Assembly: GCA_037440105.1 (NCBI GenBank)
Contig: JBBIUS010000008.1
Location: 1-32,927, forward strand
Length of the DNA stretch: 32,927 bases
Reading direction: 5' to 3'
From: JBBIUS01 sp037440105
GTDB taxonomy: Bacteria > Patescibacteriota > Patescibacteriia > XYB2-FULL-38-15
The notes below the pieces were generated by a model, which was given only the letters and a program-made list of their open reading frames with translations, made no database searches and had not been told where the DNA came from. Of this stretch, positions 1 through 7,345 are shown piece after piece; the stretch's first letter is position 1; every line of letters starts with the position of its first letter. A program made the translations under genes and the position numbers.

Positions 1-2
1 TG

Positions 3-275
3 GCTGGCACGCTAAAAACACTTTTTGCGGTTGCTGAAAATTATCCTGATCTAAAGGCATCACAGAATTTTTTACAACTCCAAGATGAACTTTCAGACAC
101 AGAAAACAAAATCCAAGCTGCCCGCCGGTTCTATAACGGAAACGTTCGCGACTTCAATATCAAAATTCAAAAATTCCCAAACAATTTAGTTGCCGGCCCA
201 TTTGGCTTTAGGGCGCGAGAATTTTTTGAGATTGAAGAACCAAAAGAGAGAGAAGCAGTTAATGTTCAATTCTAA
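3..275 (+). CDS. lemA: LemA family protein, 3' part only
   Basis: The frame is open from the window edge and ends at TAA 273-275, giving about 90 C-terminal residues. The residues match the end of the LemA family: an ENYPDLKAS stretch, then FLQLQDELSDTENKI, AARRFYNG, VRDFN, a FPNN segment, and a tail containing FxxREFFEI. LemA proteins have one N-terminal membrane span and a helical extracytoplasmic domain; their biochemical role is not settled. htpX follows 86 bases downstream on the same strand, a pairing common in many bacteria. The start and membrane anchor lie outside the window. Identification is firm from motif recognition. Confidence 0.9.
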   Translation, partial: AGTLKTLFAVAENYPDLKASQNFLQLQDELSDTENKIQAARRFYNGNVRDFNIKIQKFPNNLVAGPFGFRAREFFEIEEPKEREAVNVQF

Positions 276-361
276 AGGTAACCCGTAACCAGTAACGCGT
301 AACGCGTAAAATTGATTCAAAATTACTGATTATTGGTTATGCGTTACAAGTTAATTTAACC
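276..361 (+). repeat. Intergenic direct repeats between lemA and htpX
   Basis: The spacer holds short near-tandem copies of a GTAACGCGTAAC-like word (about 282-309) and a related GGTTATGCGTTAC at about 335-348. I see no promoter consensus and no Shine-Dalgarno before htpX. It resembles the low-complexity word repeats that recur between other genes in this window. Confidence 0.5.
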
Positions 362-1258
362 ATGTACAAACAAATCACTTCAAACAAACGCAAGTCAATT
401 TTGTTAGTAGTAATTTTTTTTGTCTTTATTTTACTTTTGGGTTGGCTAATCGGCGAAATAACTGGTTACGGCTATGATGCTTTGGTTATTGCCATAATAA
501 TTTCTTTTTTTATGGCTTTCACAAGTTACTGGGGTGGCGACAAAGTTGCCCTTTGGACAGCCGGAGCCAAAGGTCCAATTAAAAAAGAAGATAACCCTTA
601 TGTTTACCGAATGGTAGAAAATCTCTGCATCACTGCTGGCCTGCCAATGCCAAAAATTTATATTATCCAAGACCCTGCGCCAAACGCTTTTGCTACCGGT
701 CGAGACCCAAAACATGCTTCAATCGCTCTTACGACTGGCATTATTGAAAGATTAGAAAACGAAGAATTGGAAGGAGTTATTGCTCACGAACTTTCTCACA
801 TTAAAAATTATGATATTAGATTAATGATGCTCGTTATTGTTTTGGTCGGAATTGTCGCTCTGCTTTCTGATTGGCTTTTGCGGTTTCACTTTTTTGGCGG
901 GAGGCGTAATAATCGCGAAGGGGGCGGACAAATTGGCCTTGTCCTCATTCTCACTGGTTTAATTTTAGCTATTCTTTCACCTCTGGTTGCTCAATTAATC
1001 CGCTTAGCAGTTTCAAGAAAAAGAGAATTTTTAGCCGATGCAGATGGTGCGCTTCTGACTCGCTACCCAGAAGGACTAGCTCGCGCACTGGAAAAAATCG
1101 CTGCACACAAAGCGCCACTTCTCCGGGCCAATGATGCTACAGCTCATCTTTATATCTCAAACCCTTTTGGCGAAAAAACAGCAAAATTTTTTCACAAATT
1201 ATTTTCTACCCATCCACCAATTGAGGAGAGAATCAAAATACTTCGAGAAATGACGTAA
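362..1258 (+). CDS. htpX: HtpX-like M48 membrane zinc metalloprotease
   Basis: A 298-residue protein of usual HtpX length. Two membrane spans lie near residues 13-31 and 38-55. The zinc motif HELSH is at 142-146 and the third ligand is probably E222 in REFLADADGA. Further membrane segments lie at about 155-172 and 192-215, and the conserved FSTHPP is at 281-286. HtpX proteases cut misfolded or damaged membrane proteins, with the active site facing the cytoplasm. The gene follows lemA with an 86-base gap and is probably co-transcribed. ATG 362 keeps the first membrane span, but no Shine-Dalgarno precedes it, as for most core genes here. All catalytic residues are present, so it looks intact. 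Confidence 0.95.
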   Translation: MYKQITSNKRKSILLVVIFFVFILLLGWLIGEITGYGYDALVIAIIISFFMAFTSYWGGDKVALWTAGAKGPIKKEDNPYVYRMVENLCITAGLPMPKIYIIQDPAPNAFATGRDPKHASIALTTGIIERLENEELEGVIAHELSHIKNYDIRLMMLVIVLVGIVALLSDWLLRFHFFGGRRNNREGGGQIGLVLILTGLILAILSPLVAQLIRLAVSRKREFLADADGALLTRYPEGLARALEKIAAHKAPLLRANDATAHLYISNPFGEKTAKFFHKLFSTHPPIEERIKILREMT

Positions 1259-1345
1259 TGAATGAATTATGAATCATGAATTATGAATTAGGGCGAAGAT
1301 TAAAGTTCAATTACCCTGATTCCTGTTTCCTGATTCCTACTATCA

Positions 1346-1948
1346 ATGCCTGACCAAGAAAAAACATGGCAGCGAAACCTACGCCAAGCACAAAATGCTG
1401 CCAGCAAAAATGACCCACCGCAAAATGACCCGTCAGAAGAAGAGGAAGAATCTCCGATGATGCCCCAATTGCCAGAGCCAGGCCTACCAAAAGGACCAAA
1501 AGAAACTGAGGAAATGAAAGAAGAAACGAGCGAAAAAATAAGAAAACTTACGGCCACAGCTTTGCGCTCTTCTTTTTTACAACTCATTGGAACTTTAGGG
1601 TTAGCTTTATGGGTCTGGCCTTATATAGCATTGCACTACATAATGAGTTATATGGGCGGACCGCTTGCTTCTCTTTTTCCAAGACCTGGCAGAGAATGGA
1701 TTAAACCAATCGTTGACAAAGCGCCCATACCTAAAAAATTAAAAAAATGGTTTGAAGAAACAATTGGACAAATAATAGAAATACTTGAATTAATGTTTAC
1801 TTCATGCTGTTGCGGTTCTTGCCTTGCAATATTTTTAGGAATACTTTTCTTTGTCTGGATTTTCACCAGCCCCTGCGATACATTACAATTTTTTGCAAAA
1901 TGGGCTTACAATATCGCAACATTTTTTGGTTTCTGCAAAGCTGAATAG
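1346..1948 (+). CDS. Hypothetical membrane protein with acidic, Pro-rich N terminus
   Basis: A 200-residue protein I do not recognise. Residues 1-70 are polar and low in complexity, with an acidic run and a Pro-rich patch. Hydrophobic segments at about 77-100 and 147-173 are likely membrane spans, with a Trp/Lys-rich loop between them. A CCCGSC cluster begins the second span. It sits between htpX and a membrane-anchored propeller-like protein on the same strand. ATG 1346 has no Shine-Dalgarno; the bases before it are word repeats of the TGATTCCTG type. The clean 200-codon frame and the membrane pattern support a real gene. Function is unknown. Confidence 0.7.
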   Translation: MPDQEKTWQRNLRQAQNAASKNDPPQNDPSEEEEESPMMPQLPEPGLPKGPKETEEMKEETSEKIRKLTATALRSSFLQLIGTLGLALWVWPYIALHYIMSYMGGPLASLFPRPGREWIKPIVDKAPIPKKLKKWFEETIGQIIEILELMFTSCCCGSCLAIFLGILFFVWIFTSPCDTLQFFAKWAYNIATFFGFCKAE

Positions 1949-2008
1949 TTATTTAACTATTCAAATTATTTAAAAAAAATTTAAATTTATTAAACTTAAC
2001 TTTATTCT

Positions 2009-3307
2009 ATGAACTGGAAAAAATTTTTAGTAATTATTGGCTTTATTGGCGTAACTTTTGGCCTTGGCTATCTTTTGTATTTTTTCTTTTTCCGACCTCT
2101 TGCTGCTCCACCAGCCGCAGTCTGCGGAAACGGGATTTGTGAAACAGGCGAAGATTACACAAACTGTCCAAAAGATTGTCCCATTCCGCCTGAGGTCCGC
2201 CTTCCTCCAGCAAAACCAGGTGTGCCAGAGCCAGTAGAAGTCGCGCCAACACCTGCTCTGCCCCCGACTTTCCCGCTCCTTACTCCGCCGGCTCCTCTTC
2301 CGCCAGAGGTTTCTACAGTTGCAAAAGGCGGCTCCACCTGGGTTGCAACTTTAACAGAAACAAAAGCAGAGGGAATGAGTTTGGCTGGTGACGGCAAAAA
2401 TTTAGTTTATTATGATAAAGCGGCCGGCAAATTCTACCGCTCAACGCCTGATGGCCAACTTTCTTCTCTTTCTGACAAAACTTTTTTTGAAGTTGAAAAA
2501 ATTAACTGGGCGCCAGATACAAATAAAGCAATTTTAGAATATCCTGACGGCTCAAATATTCTTTTTGATTTTACAACTCAAAAACAGGTTACCCTGCCAA
2601 AACACTGGGAAGAATTTGATTTTTCGCCTGACGGAAACCAAATCGTCGGAAAAAGCATGGGCTTAACTCCTGAGGCAAGATGGCTTATTGTGGCAAATCC
2701 TGACGGCTCAAATGCTAGAGCCATCGAGCCTCTCGGAGAAAACGCTGATAAAGTTCAGGTTGCCTGGTCGCCGAACAATCAAATCATTGCCACTTCGCGA
2801 ACTGGCGAACCGCAGGGCTTTGACCGACAGGAAATTCTGCTTGTTGGAATGCACGGAGAAAATTTCAAGTCGCTGATTGTTGAGGGGTGGGGTTTTGAAT
2901 ATCAATGGTCAAAAGCCGGAGACCGAATGCTTTATTCTGTTTACAACAGCGCTTCGGATTATAAGCCGCTTCTTTGGATTGTTGACGCGCAGGGAGACGC
3001 GATTGGCAACAACCGCCGAAGTTTAGGAATTAACACTTGGGCTGAAAAATGCGCTTTTGCTGATAATTCTACAGTTTACTGCGCTGTGCCGCAGTCATTG
3101 GAGCGGGGCTACGGTATGATGCCAGAACTTGCTGATTCTATCCCTGACACTTTTTACAAAATTGATTTAAAAACTGGCCTTAAAACTCCTGTTGCTATAC
3201 CGTACGAAAATGTTACAGCTGACCGCGTCATGGTCTCAGCCGATGGCCAATATTTGTATTTTACTGACAAGGCAACAGGAAGAGTGAATAGGATACAACT
3301 AAAATAA
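2009..3307 (+). CDS. Membrane-anchored TolB/PD40-like beta-propeller protein
   Basis: A 432-residue protein. One N-terminal membrane anchor (about 7-28) is followed by a Cys motif containing CGNGICE with Cys at 39, 44, 53 and 57. A Pro-rich linker covers about 58-100, and then come repeated beta blades. The blades carry PD40/TolB-type phrases such as SPDGNQIVG, NPDGSNARAI, WSPNNQIIA and SADGQYLYFTD. Such domains usually bind proteins or glycans outside the membrane; a specific partner cannot be named. It lies 60 bases after the previous gene with no Shine-Dalgarno before the ATG. The anchored-propeller architecture is well supported; the role is inference. Confidence 0.75.
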   Translation: MNWKKFLVIIGFIGVTFGLGYLLYFFFFRPLAAPPAAVCGNGICETGEDYTNCPKDCPIPPEVRLPPAKPGVPEPVEVAPTPALPPTFPLLTPPAPLPPEVSTVAKGGSTWVATLTETKAEGMSLAGDGKNLVYYDKAAGKFYRSTPDGQLSSLSDKTFFEVEKINWAPDTNKAILEYPDGSNILFDFTTQKQVTLPKHWEEFDFSPDGNQIVGKSMGLTPEARWLIVANPDGSNARAIEPLGENADKVQVAWSPNNQIIATSRTGEPQGFDRQEILLVGMHGENFKSLIVEGWGFEYQWSKAGDRMLYSVYNSASDYKPLLWIVDAQGDAIGNNRRSLGINTWAEKCAFADNSTVYCAVPQSLERGYGMMPELADSIPDTFYKIDLKTGLKTPVAIPYENVTADRVMVSADGQYLYFTDKATGRVNRIQLK

Positions 3308-3528
3308 TTTCTAATTCCTAATTTCTAATTTCTAAAACGTTAAACAGAATAGAAATTAAAGATTAACACCCCTCTGGCGAAAGCGCTGGCGAGCAGATTG
3401 CCGATCCAAGGCGGCGTCTCGCCGCCTGCAATTTGACGCCACTGAAGTGGCTTTGAAGATTTCTTCTTACTGACTTTAGTCAGATTAGCTCGAGTACTGG
3501 CGATCTAAATAAAAAAACTGAAAAACTA
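3308..3528. repeat. Intergenic region with REP-like hairpins
   Basis: This spacer holds no gene. It contains a GC-rich hairpin at about 3401-3417 (GGCGGCG, three-base loop, CGCCGCC). At 3433-3483 lies a 51-base paired-hairpin element whose arms are GCCACT/AGTGGC and CTGACT/AGTCAG. A second 51-base copy of the latter lies at 24887-24937, matching at about 43 of 51 positions by eye. Confidence 0.7.
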
Positions 3529-4842
3529 ATGAGAAAAACGAACATAAAATTTTTTATTATTTTCATGGCTGTTTTTGGCTTTATTTTTTTCTTCGCCGCA
3601 GAAAGCTGGGCAGCAGGATGTTGCAAATACACAGCAACTTTAGCTGGCGTCCAAAAAATCCAATGTGAAGAAAATATTACTGATGAACAAACTTGCAAAT
3701 CCAAATGTTTAGGTATAACAACAGACTGCACTTTTTTCTCTAACCAGGCATGCATTAATGTTGATGGTTGTCCTCAGGGCGCACCCCCGACCTCACCTGA
3801 TCGCGGCTGTTGCCTATGTGAAACTGGACGTATAACCGAACTAAAATACTCCTGCTACCACGACTTATTTTATGCTCAGTGCTTTAACAAAAACATTGGG
3901 GATACTTCATGTTCTTTTAAAAAGGGCCAATCATGCCGTGAAGTGCCAAACTGTATACCACTCACACCTACTCCCCCTACTCCGCCGCCAAAATATGAAT
4001 ACGAACCAGTTTATCCTTCACTTCAAATCCCTATTCCCGGTATACCGAGCTTGACTGAGTTTGCTAAAGTGGAAATCAGAGGCGAGCCAGGAGAAAGATA
4101 TGTCTACATTCCTTGGGTTGGGCAGTATATTTCTGCGATTTATAACTGGGCAATGGGAATTGTTGGCGTTTTGGCTGTAGTAATGATAATTTGGGGCGGG
4201 GTTATTTATTTAACAGCCGGAGGGAGTCCGGAAAGAATTTCAACAGCAAAAAGTTACATCACAAGCGCTATTGCTGGCTTGATTTTGGCTTTTGGTTCAT
4301 ATCTTTTGCTTTACACAATCAATCCTGACCTTGTTAAATTTGCTGCATTGAAAATCAGAGTGATTGAAAAAGAAGAATATCTTCTTGCAGAAGAAGATAT
4401 AGAAGAACAAGCAAAGACTCTTGAGCGAGTAGATTTAGTTTCAATAGAAGATATTGATAACATTGTATTTGATAAAACCGTAGAAATAAAAAAACTCAGG
4501 CCAGAAACAGCAGAAGCATTAAAAATAGCTGCTCAAAAATTAAAAGAACAAGGTGTTGTCTTACAACTTAACAACGCCGCTCGATCCTACGAAAAGCAAC
4601 TGAGATTATATAATCAATACGGAAAAGGAAGAGCTTGCTTCCCTAAAGAAGAGATAGGTGGATACAACTGTCCGCACATTGTTGGCATTGCCGTTGATGC
4701 TGTCTGTCAAGGAAAAACCTCAGATGACCCATGCCAAGAAAAAGTGAAAAAAGCAATGTTTGAAGCTGGGTTTTGCAGATATACACCAGAAGCATGGCAC
4801 TTTGAATACCCAAAAATGTCAAGAAATTGCGTAAAAGAATAA
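3529..4842 (+). CDS. T4SS VirB2-like pilin domain fused to VanY-like M15 peptidase
   Basis: A 437-residue secreted or membrane protein. It has a signal-type segment (about 6-28), a Cys-rich region (about 31-142), a Pro-rich linker, and then a two-span pilin-like module at about 198-268. The module includes WAMGIVGVLAVVMIIWGGVIY and TAGGSPERISTAK, as in T4SS pilin proteins common in Patescibacteria. The C-terminal 315-437 resembles D,D-/L,D-carboxypeptidases of family M15: NNAARSYEKQ, then H383 and D390 in CPHIVGIAVD, and H424 in EAWHFEY, which fit the three zinc ligands. M15 enzymes trim peptidoglycan peptides. I infer a cell-wall-opening subunit tied to the secretion apparatus. No Shine-Dalgarno is present. 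Confidence 0.8.
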   Translation: MRKTNIKFFIIFMAVFGFIFFFAAESWAAGCCKYTATLAGVQKIQCEENITDEQTCKSKCLGITTDCTFFSNQACINVDGCPQGAPPTSPDRGCCLCETGRITELKYSCYHDLFYAQCFNKNIGDTSCSFKKGQSCREVPNCIPLTPTPPTPPPKYEYEPVYPSLQIPIPGIPSLTEFAKVEIRGEPGERYVYIPWVGQYISAIYNWAMGIVGVLAVVMIIWGGVIYLTAGGSPERISTAKSYITSAIAGLILAFGSYLLLYTINPDLVKFAALKIRVIEKEEYLLAEEDIEEQAKTLERVDLVSIEDIDNIVFDKTVEIKKLRPETAEALKIAAQKLKEQGVVLQLNNAARSYEKQLRLYNQYGKGRACFPKEEIGGYNCPHIVGIAVDAVCQGKTSDDPCQEKVKKAMFEAGFCRYTPEAWHFEYPKMSRNCVKE

Positions 4843-4883
4843 TAATAAATAATAATAAAAAAGGATTGACTCTCCTAAAAACT

Positions 4884-4994
4884 ATGTCCACCACTTCGCA
4901 AACAATCTACGAATGCACAAAATGTGGCGTCCAAACTTTAAAGTGGGTTGGGCGACCCGAGCATTTTCAGTTAAATTCACTGTATGAAAAATAA
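4884..4994 (+). CDS. Small RadA-type half zinc-ribbon ORF upstream of radA
   Basis: A 36-codon frame (ATG 4884, TAA 4992-4994) whose residues 8-24, from IYECTKCG to LKWVGR, line up with the start of RadA (IFVCSKCD to TKWTGR), with 9 of 17 identical. It has the first CxxC of the RadA zinc ribbon but then departs and lacks the second. It overlaps the first codons of radA by 11 bases in another frame. It may be a decayed partial duplicate of the radA 5' end or a real tiny protein; the low identity argues against a recent copy. No Shine-Dalgarno is visible. Confidence 0.4.
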   Translation: MSTTSQTIYECTKCGVQTLKWVGRPEHFQLNSLYEK

Positions 4995-6369
4995 CAGTAA
5001 CACAATATTTGTTTGTTCTAAATGTGATGCCCAATTTACAAAATGGACGGGTAGATGTTTAGAATGTGGGGCATGGGGTAGTTTGGTTGAAAATGTCAAA
5101 TGTCAAATGTCAAATGTCAAAAATATTAAAGCGCCGGTTAGCAAAATTTTGAATTTTAATGAAATTACCGGCAAGGATTTTAAGAGAATTAGAACTGGCA
5201 TTGGCGAGTTAGACCAGGTTTTGGGCGGCGGAATTGTCCCAGGCTCGCTTATACTTTTGGGTGGCGAGCCAGGGATCGGCAAGTCAACTCTTGTAGCACA
5301 AATAGCAACACAAGTCGCTGGAGACAAAAAAAAATTACATAATTTCAGTAAGCACGCATCTACTTTATATATCTCGGGTGAGGAATCGGCTGAGCAAATT
5401 AAAATGCGGCTAGACCGCCTTGGACTTGAGGCAAAATCACTTCAATTTTTAGGCGAAACAAATATTGAAACAATTTGCGCGACAATCGAAAAAACAAAAC
5501 CAATCTTGACAATCATTGATTCAATCCAAACCATGGCTACATCTGAACTGCCGTCTGAAGCTGGCAGTATAAACCAAGTCCGCGCCTGCACTGTAAAACT
5601 TTTAGAAGTCGCAAAGAAAAATAATGTTCCAATTTTTATCATTGGTCATGTAACAAAAGAAGGCCAAGTTGCCGGACCAAAAACTCTAGAACATTTGGTT
5701 GACACAGTCCTATATCTTGAAGGCGAGAGATTTCATGCCTACCGCCTGCTCCGGACTGTGAAAAACCGCTTTGGCAGAACTGATGAAGTAGGAATTTTTG
5801 AAATGACCAGCTCTGGTCTTGTGGAAGTCAAAAACCCCTCGACTATCTTTTTAGGAGAACGCGAGGAGAACATTGCTGGTTCGACCGTTACCTGCGTAGT
5901 TGAGGGTTCGCGACCGCTTTTAGTAGAAATTCAAGCTCTTGTTTCGCGTACTTATTTTGGCTACCCGCAGAGACGCTCTTCTGGCTTTGACTTGAACCGT
6001 CTGCAACTTTTGCTTGCCGTGCTTGGCAAACGAGCTAGCATCAATCTTGGAACGCATGATGTTCATCTTAATGTAGCAGGCGGGTACAAAATCGCTGAAC
6101 CAGCTTGTGACTTAGCAGCTGCCTTAGCAATTGCCAGCGCTTTTAAAAATAAACCGCTGCCAAAAGAAATGGTTGTTTTTGGCGAAATTGGCTTAGGCGG
6201 CGAAGTGCGAACAACAACTCAAACAGAGAAAAGAATCAGCGAGGCAGAAAAAATGGGTTTCTGTGAAACATTAATGCCATTTTCTAAAACACCAATAAAT
6301 AGCAAAATTAAAATTATTAAAGTTAAAAATTTGGTTGAGGCATTAAAACACTTAAACATAAAAATATAA
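4984..6369 (+). CDS. radA: DNA repair protein RadA
   Basis: A 461-residue protein of normal RadA length. The four-Cys zinc ribbon is C11, C14, C25, C28. The RecA-like core has Walker A GEPGIGKS at 94-101, Walker B near LTIIDS (175-180), and the RadA signature KNRFG at 260-264. The C-terminal Lon-protease-like domain spans about 290-455 (DVHLNVAGG, GEIGLGGEVR). RadA helps process branched recombination intermediates and drives branch migration. A linker at residues about 36-45 is encoded by four tandem copies of a 7-base word. It ends just before a strong hairpin terminator. No Shine-Dalgarno precedes the ATG. Confidence 0.97.
   Translation: MKNNSNTIFVCSKCDAQFTKWTGRCLECGAWGSLVENVKCQMSNVKNIKAPVSKILNFNEITGKDFKRIRTGIGELDQVLGGGIVPGSLILLGGEPGIGKSTLVAQIATQVAGDKKKLHNFSKHASTLYISGEESAEQIKMRLDRLGLEAKSLQFLGETNIETICATIEKTKPILTIIDSIQTMATSELPSEAGSINQVRACTVKLLEVAKKNNVPIFIIGHVTKEGQVAGPKTLEHLVDTVLYLEGERFHAYRLLRTVKNRFGRTDEVGIFEMTSSGLVEVKNPSTIFLGEREENIAGSTVTCVVEGSRPLLVEIQALVSRTYFGYPQRRSSGFDLNRLQLLLAVLGKRASINLGTHDVHLNVAGGYKIAEPACDLAAALAIASAFKNKPLPKEMVVFGEIGLGGEVRTTTQTEKRISEAEKMGFCETLMPFSKTPINSKIKIIKVKNLVEALKHLNIKI
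5091..5118 (+). repeat. Heptamer tandem repeat inside radA (AAATGTC x4)
   Basis: Four perfect copies of AAATGTC stand in the coding region between the RadA zinc ribbon and the ATPase core. Seven is not a multiple of three, so gain or loss of one copy would shift the frame. Confidence 0.9.
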
Positions 6370-6405
6370 GACAAAAACTCACTTATTTTATTATTACAAA
6401 TATAA

Positions 6406-6431
6406 AAAAGCGGCATTTCAATGCCGCTTTT
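6406..6431 (+). terminator. Rho-independent terminator after radA
   Basis: An 11-bp stem, AAAAGCGGCAT / ATGCCGCTTTT, with a 4-base loop lies 37 bases after the radA stop. A-rich and T-rich flanks make it able to work in both directions. Confidence 0.85.
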
Positions 6432-6823
6432 AAAATAAAAGGTCTAATATTGAATATCCAAAAATAAACAAAAATCCTTATCTCGCTTTTTGGACAATCG
6501 CGCAAAAATGAAGACAAATTCTTCACAAAATAAAGTAGATCAGAAAAAAATCCATGCCTTACCTCAACAATCATATCCTACAAAAATTATCTTACAAAGA
6601 TTTAACAATGGGACTATTAATTTGCAGACCTAGATTTCGCAGACAAATAAAAAACCGGCCTTAAGCAAACTGGTCCTCCCGCCTGCATTGGGCCGGTCTA
6701 TTCTACGCTCTTTTCATGCCTATGCTTCATTGTTACTATTTTATTTTTTGCCCTTTGTTCCAAAAAAGGACACGCCCCTAAAGCAGCAAGAAAGAGTTTT
6801 CCTGCGCCAACCAAACCGTGAAT
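6432..6823. other. Gene-poor stretch between radA and the minus-strand small gene
   Basis: No gene is supported here. A 41-codon ATG frame at 6508-6633 (+) has no ribosome site and no recognisable content. The only clear structure is the GC-rich hairpin at 6654-6697. The stretch is otherwise AT-rich unstructured sequence. Confidence 0.5.
6654..6697 (-). terminator. Probable terminator for the minus-strand gene at 6824-7195
   Basis: Read on the minus strand, ACCGGCC at 6697-6691 pairs with GGCCGGT at 6660-6654, followed by a T run. The loop is long (30 bases) and the hairpin lies about 125 bases past the stop codon, so the assignment is moderate. Confidence 0.5.
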
Positions 6824-7195
6824 TTAGATGGCGCGAGTTCTTGAAGGAGCGCAGAAAGCGCTTGGAATCTCCAAGAACAGGTGGGTTTGGGTAAGATTCC
6901 GCAAGTCTTCGGCAGCCTTTTGAATCTTTTTCTGTCTAGAGTTCAGCCTTTTTGAAAAAAATAAGGCAAACTCTTTTGCTTCTGCAATATTTCGAACCTC
7001 TCTTAACCACGATGAGAAACTGCCAAAGGTTGGGTTAAGCTTTTCAAGCCTAACTACCAACTTTCCTACACCACTGCAAAATCGAGGAACTGCTCTTGGC
7101 AGGCACCTTTTGTGCGCTACAAAACCATTCAAACGAATAAGTTCATCGTACGGCGCAACAATAAGGTAACAAATTCTGCAGTAGTCCTCCTTCAT
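6824..7195 (-). CDS. Small protein with N-terminal CxxC...HxxC putative zinc site
   Basis: A 123-residue protein I do not recognise. Near the start are C6 and C9 (YCRICY), then HKRC with H28 and C31, a spacing suited to a zinc-binding knuckle. The rest is basic and helical, with RSKR/RQKK-type runs suggesting nucleic-acid contact (inference). The start is well supported: TTAAAGGAGGG lies about 5 bases before the ATG. A good promoter (TTTACT, 16 bp, TATAAT) sits about 100 bases upstream, leaving a long leader with a second GGAGG. It is one of the few genes outside 24-30 kb with a canonical ribosome site. Confidence 0.7.
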   Translation of the reverse strand: MKEDYCRICYLIVAPYDELIRLNGFVAHKRCLPRAVPRFCSGVGKLVVRLEKLNPTFGSFSSWLREVRNIAEAKEFALFFSKRLNSRQKKIQKAAEDLRNLTQTHLFLEIPSAFCAPSRTRAI

Positions 7196-7292
7196 TTTTC
7201 CCTCCTTTAACCAACTTAGGAACTGAACCTTACCCTTTTCTCTGCACTAAAATTACCCTCAAATCTCACCTCCTTTCCTTAAAACTTTTTTT

Positions 7293-7320
7293 ATTATAAA
7301 ACAAATTAACATTAAGTAAA
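7293..7320 (-). promoter_or_regulatory. Sigma70-type promoter for the gene at 6824-7195
   Basis: On the minus strand TTTACT (7320-7315) and a perfect TATAAT (7298-7293) are separated by 16 bp. A leader of roughly 90 bases follows, with an extra GGAGG at about 7271-7275 that could serve a very short leader peptide (not provable by eye). Confidence 0.6.
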
Positions 7321-7345
7321 AATAAAAATTGTAATTTTAATCTCC

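Noticed and set aside
6508..6633. 41-codon plus-strand ORF after radA
   Set aside because: No ribosome site, no recognisable residues, and it lies between two terminators; chance frame is likely.
6688..6894. 68-residue plus-strand ORF
   Set aside because: Overlaps the terminator and the 3' end of the better supported minus-strand gene at 6824-7195.
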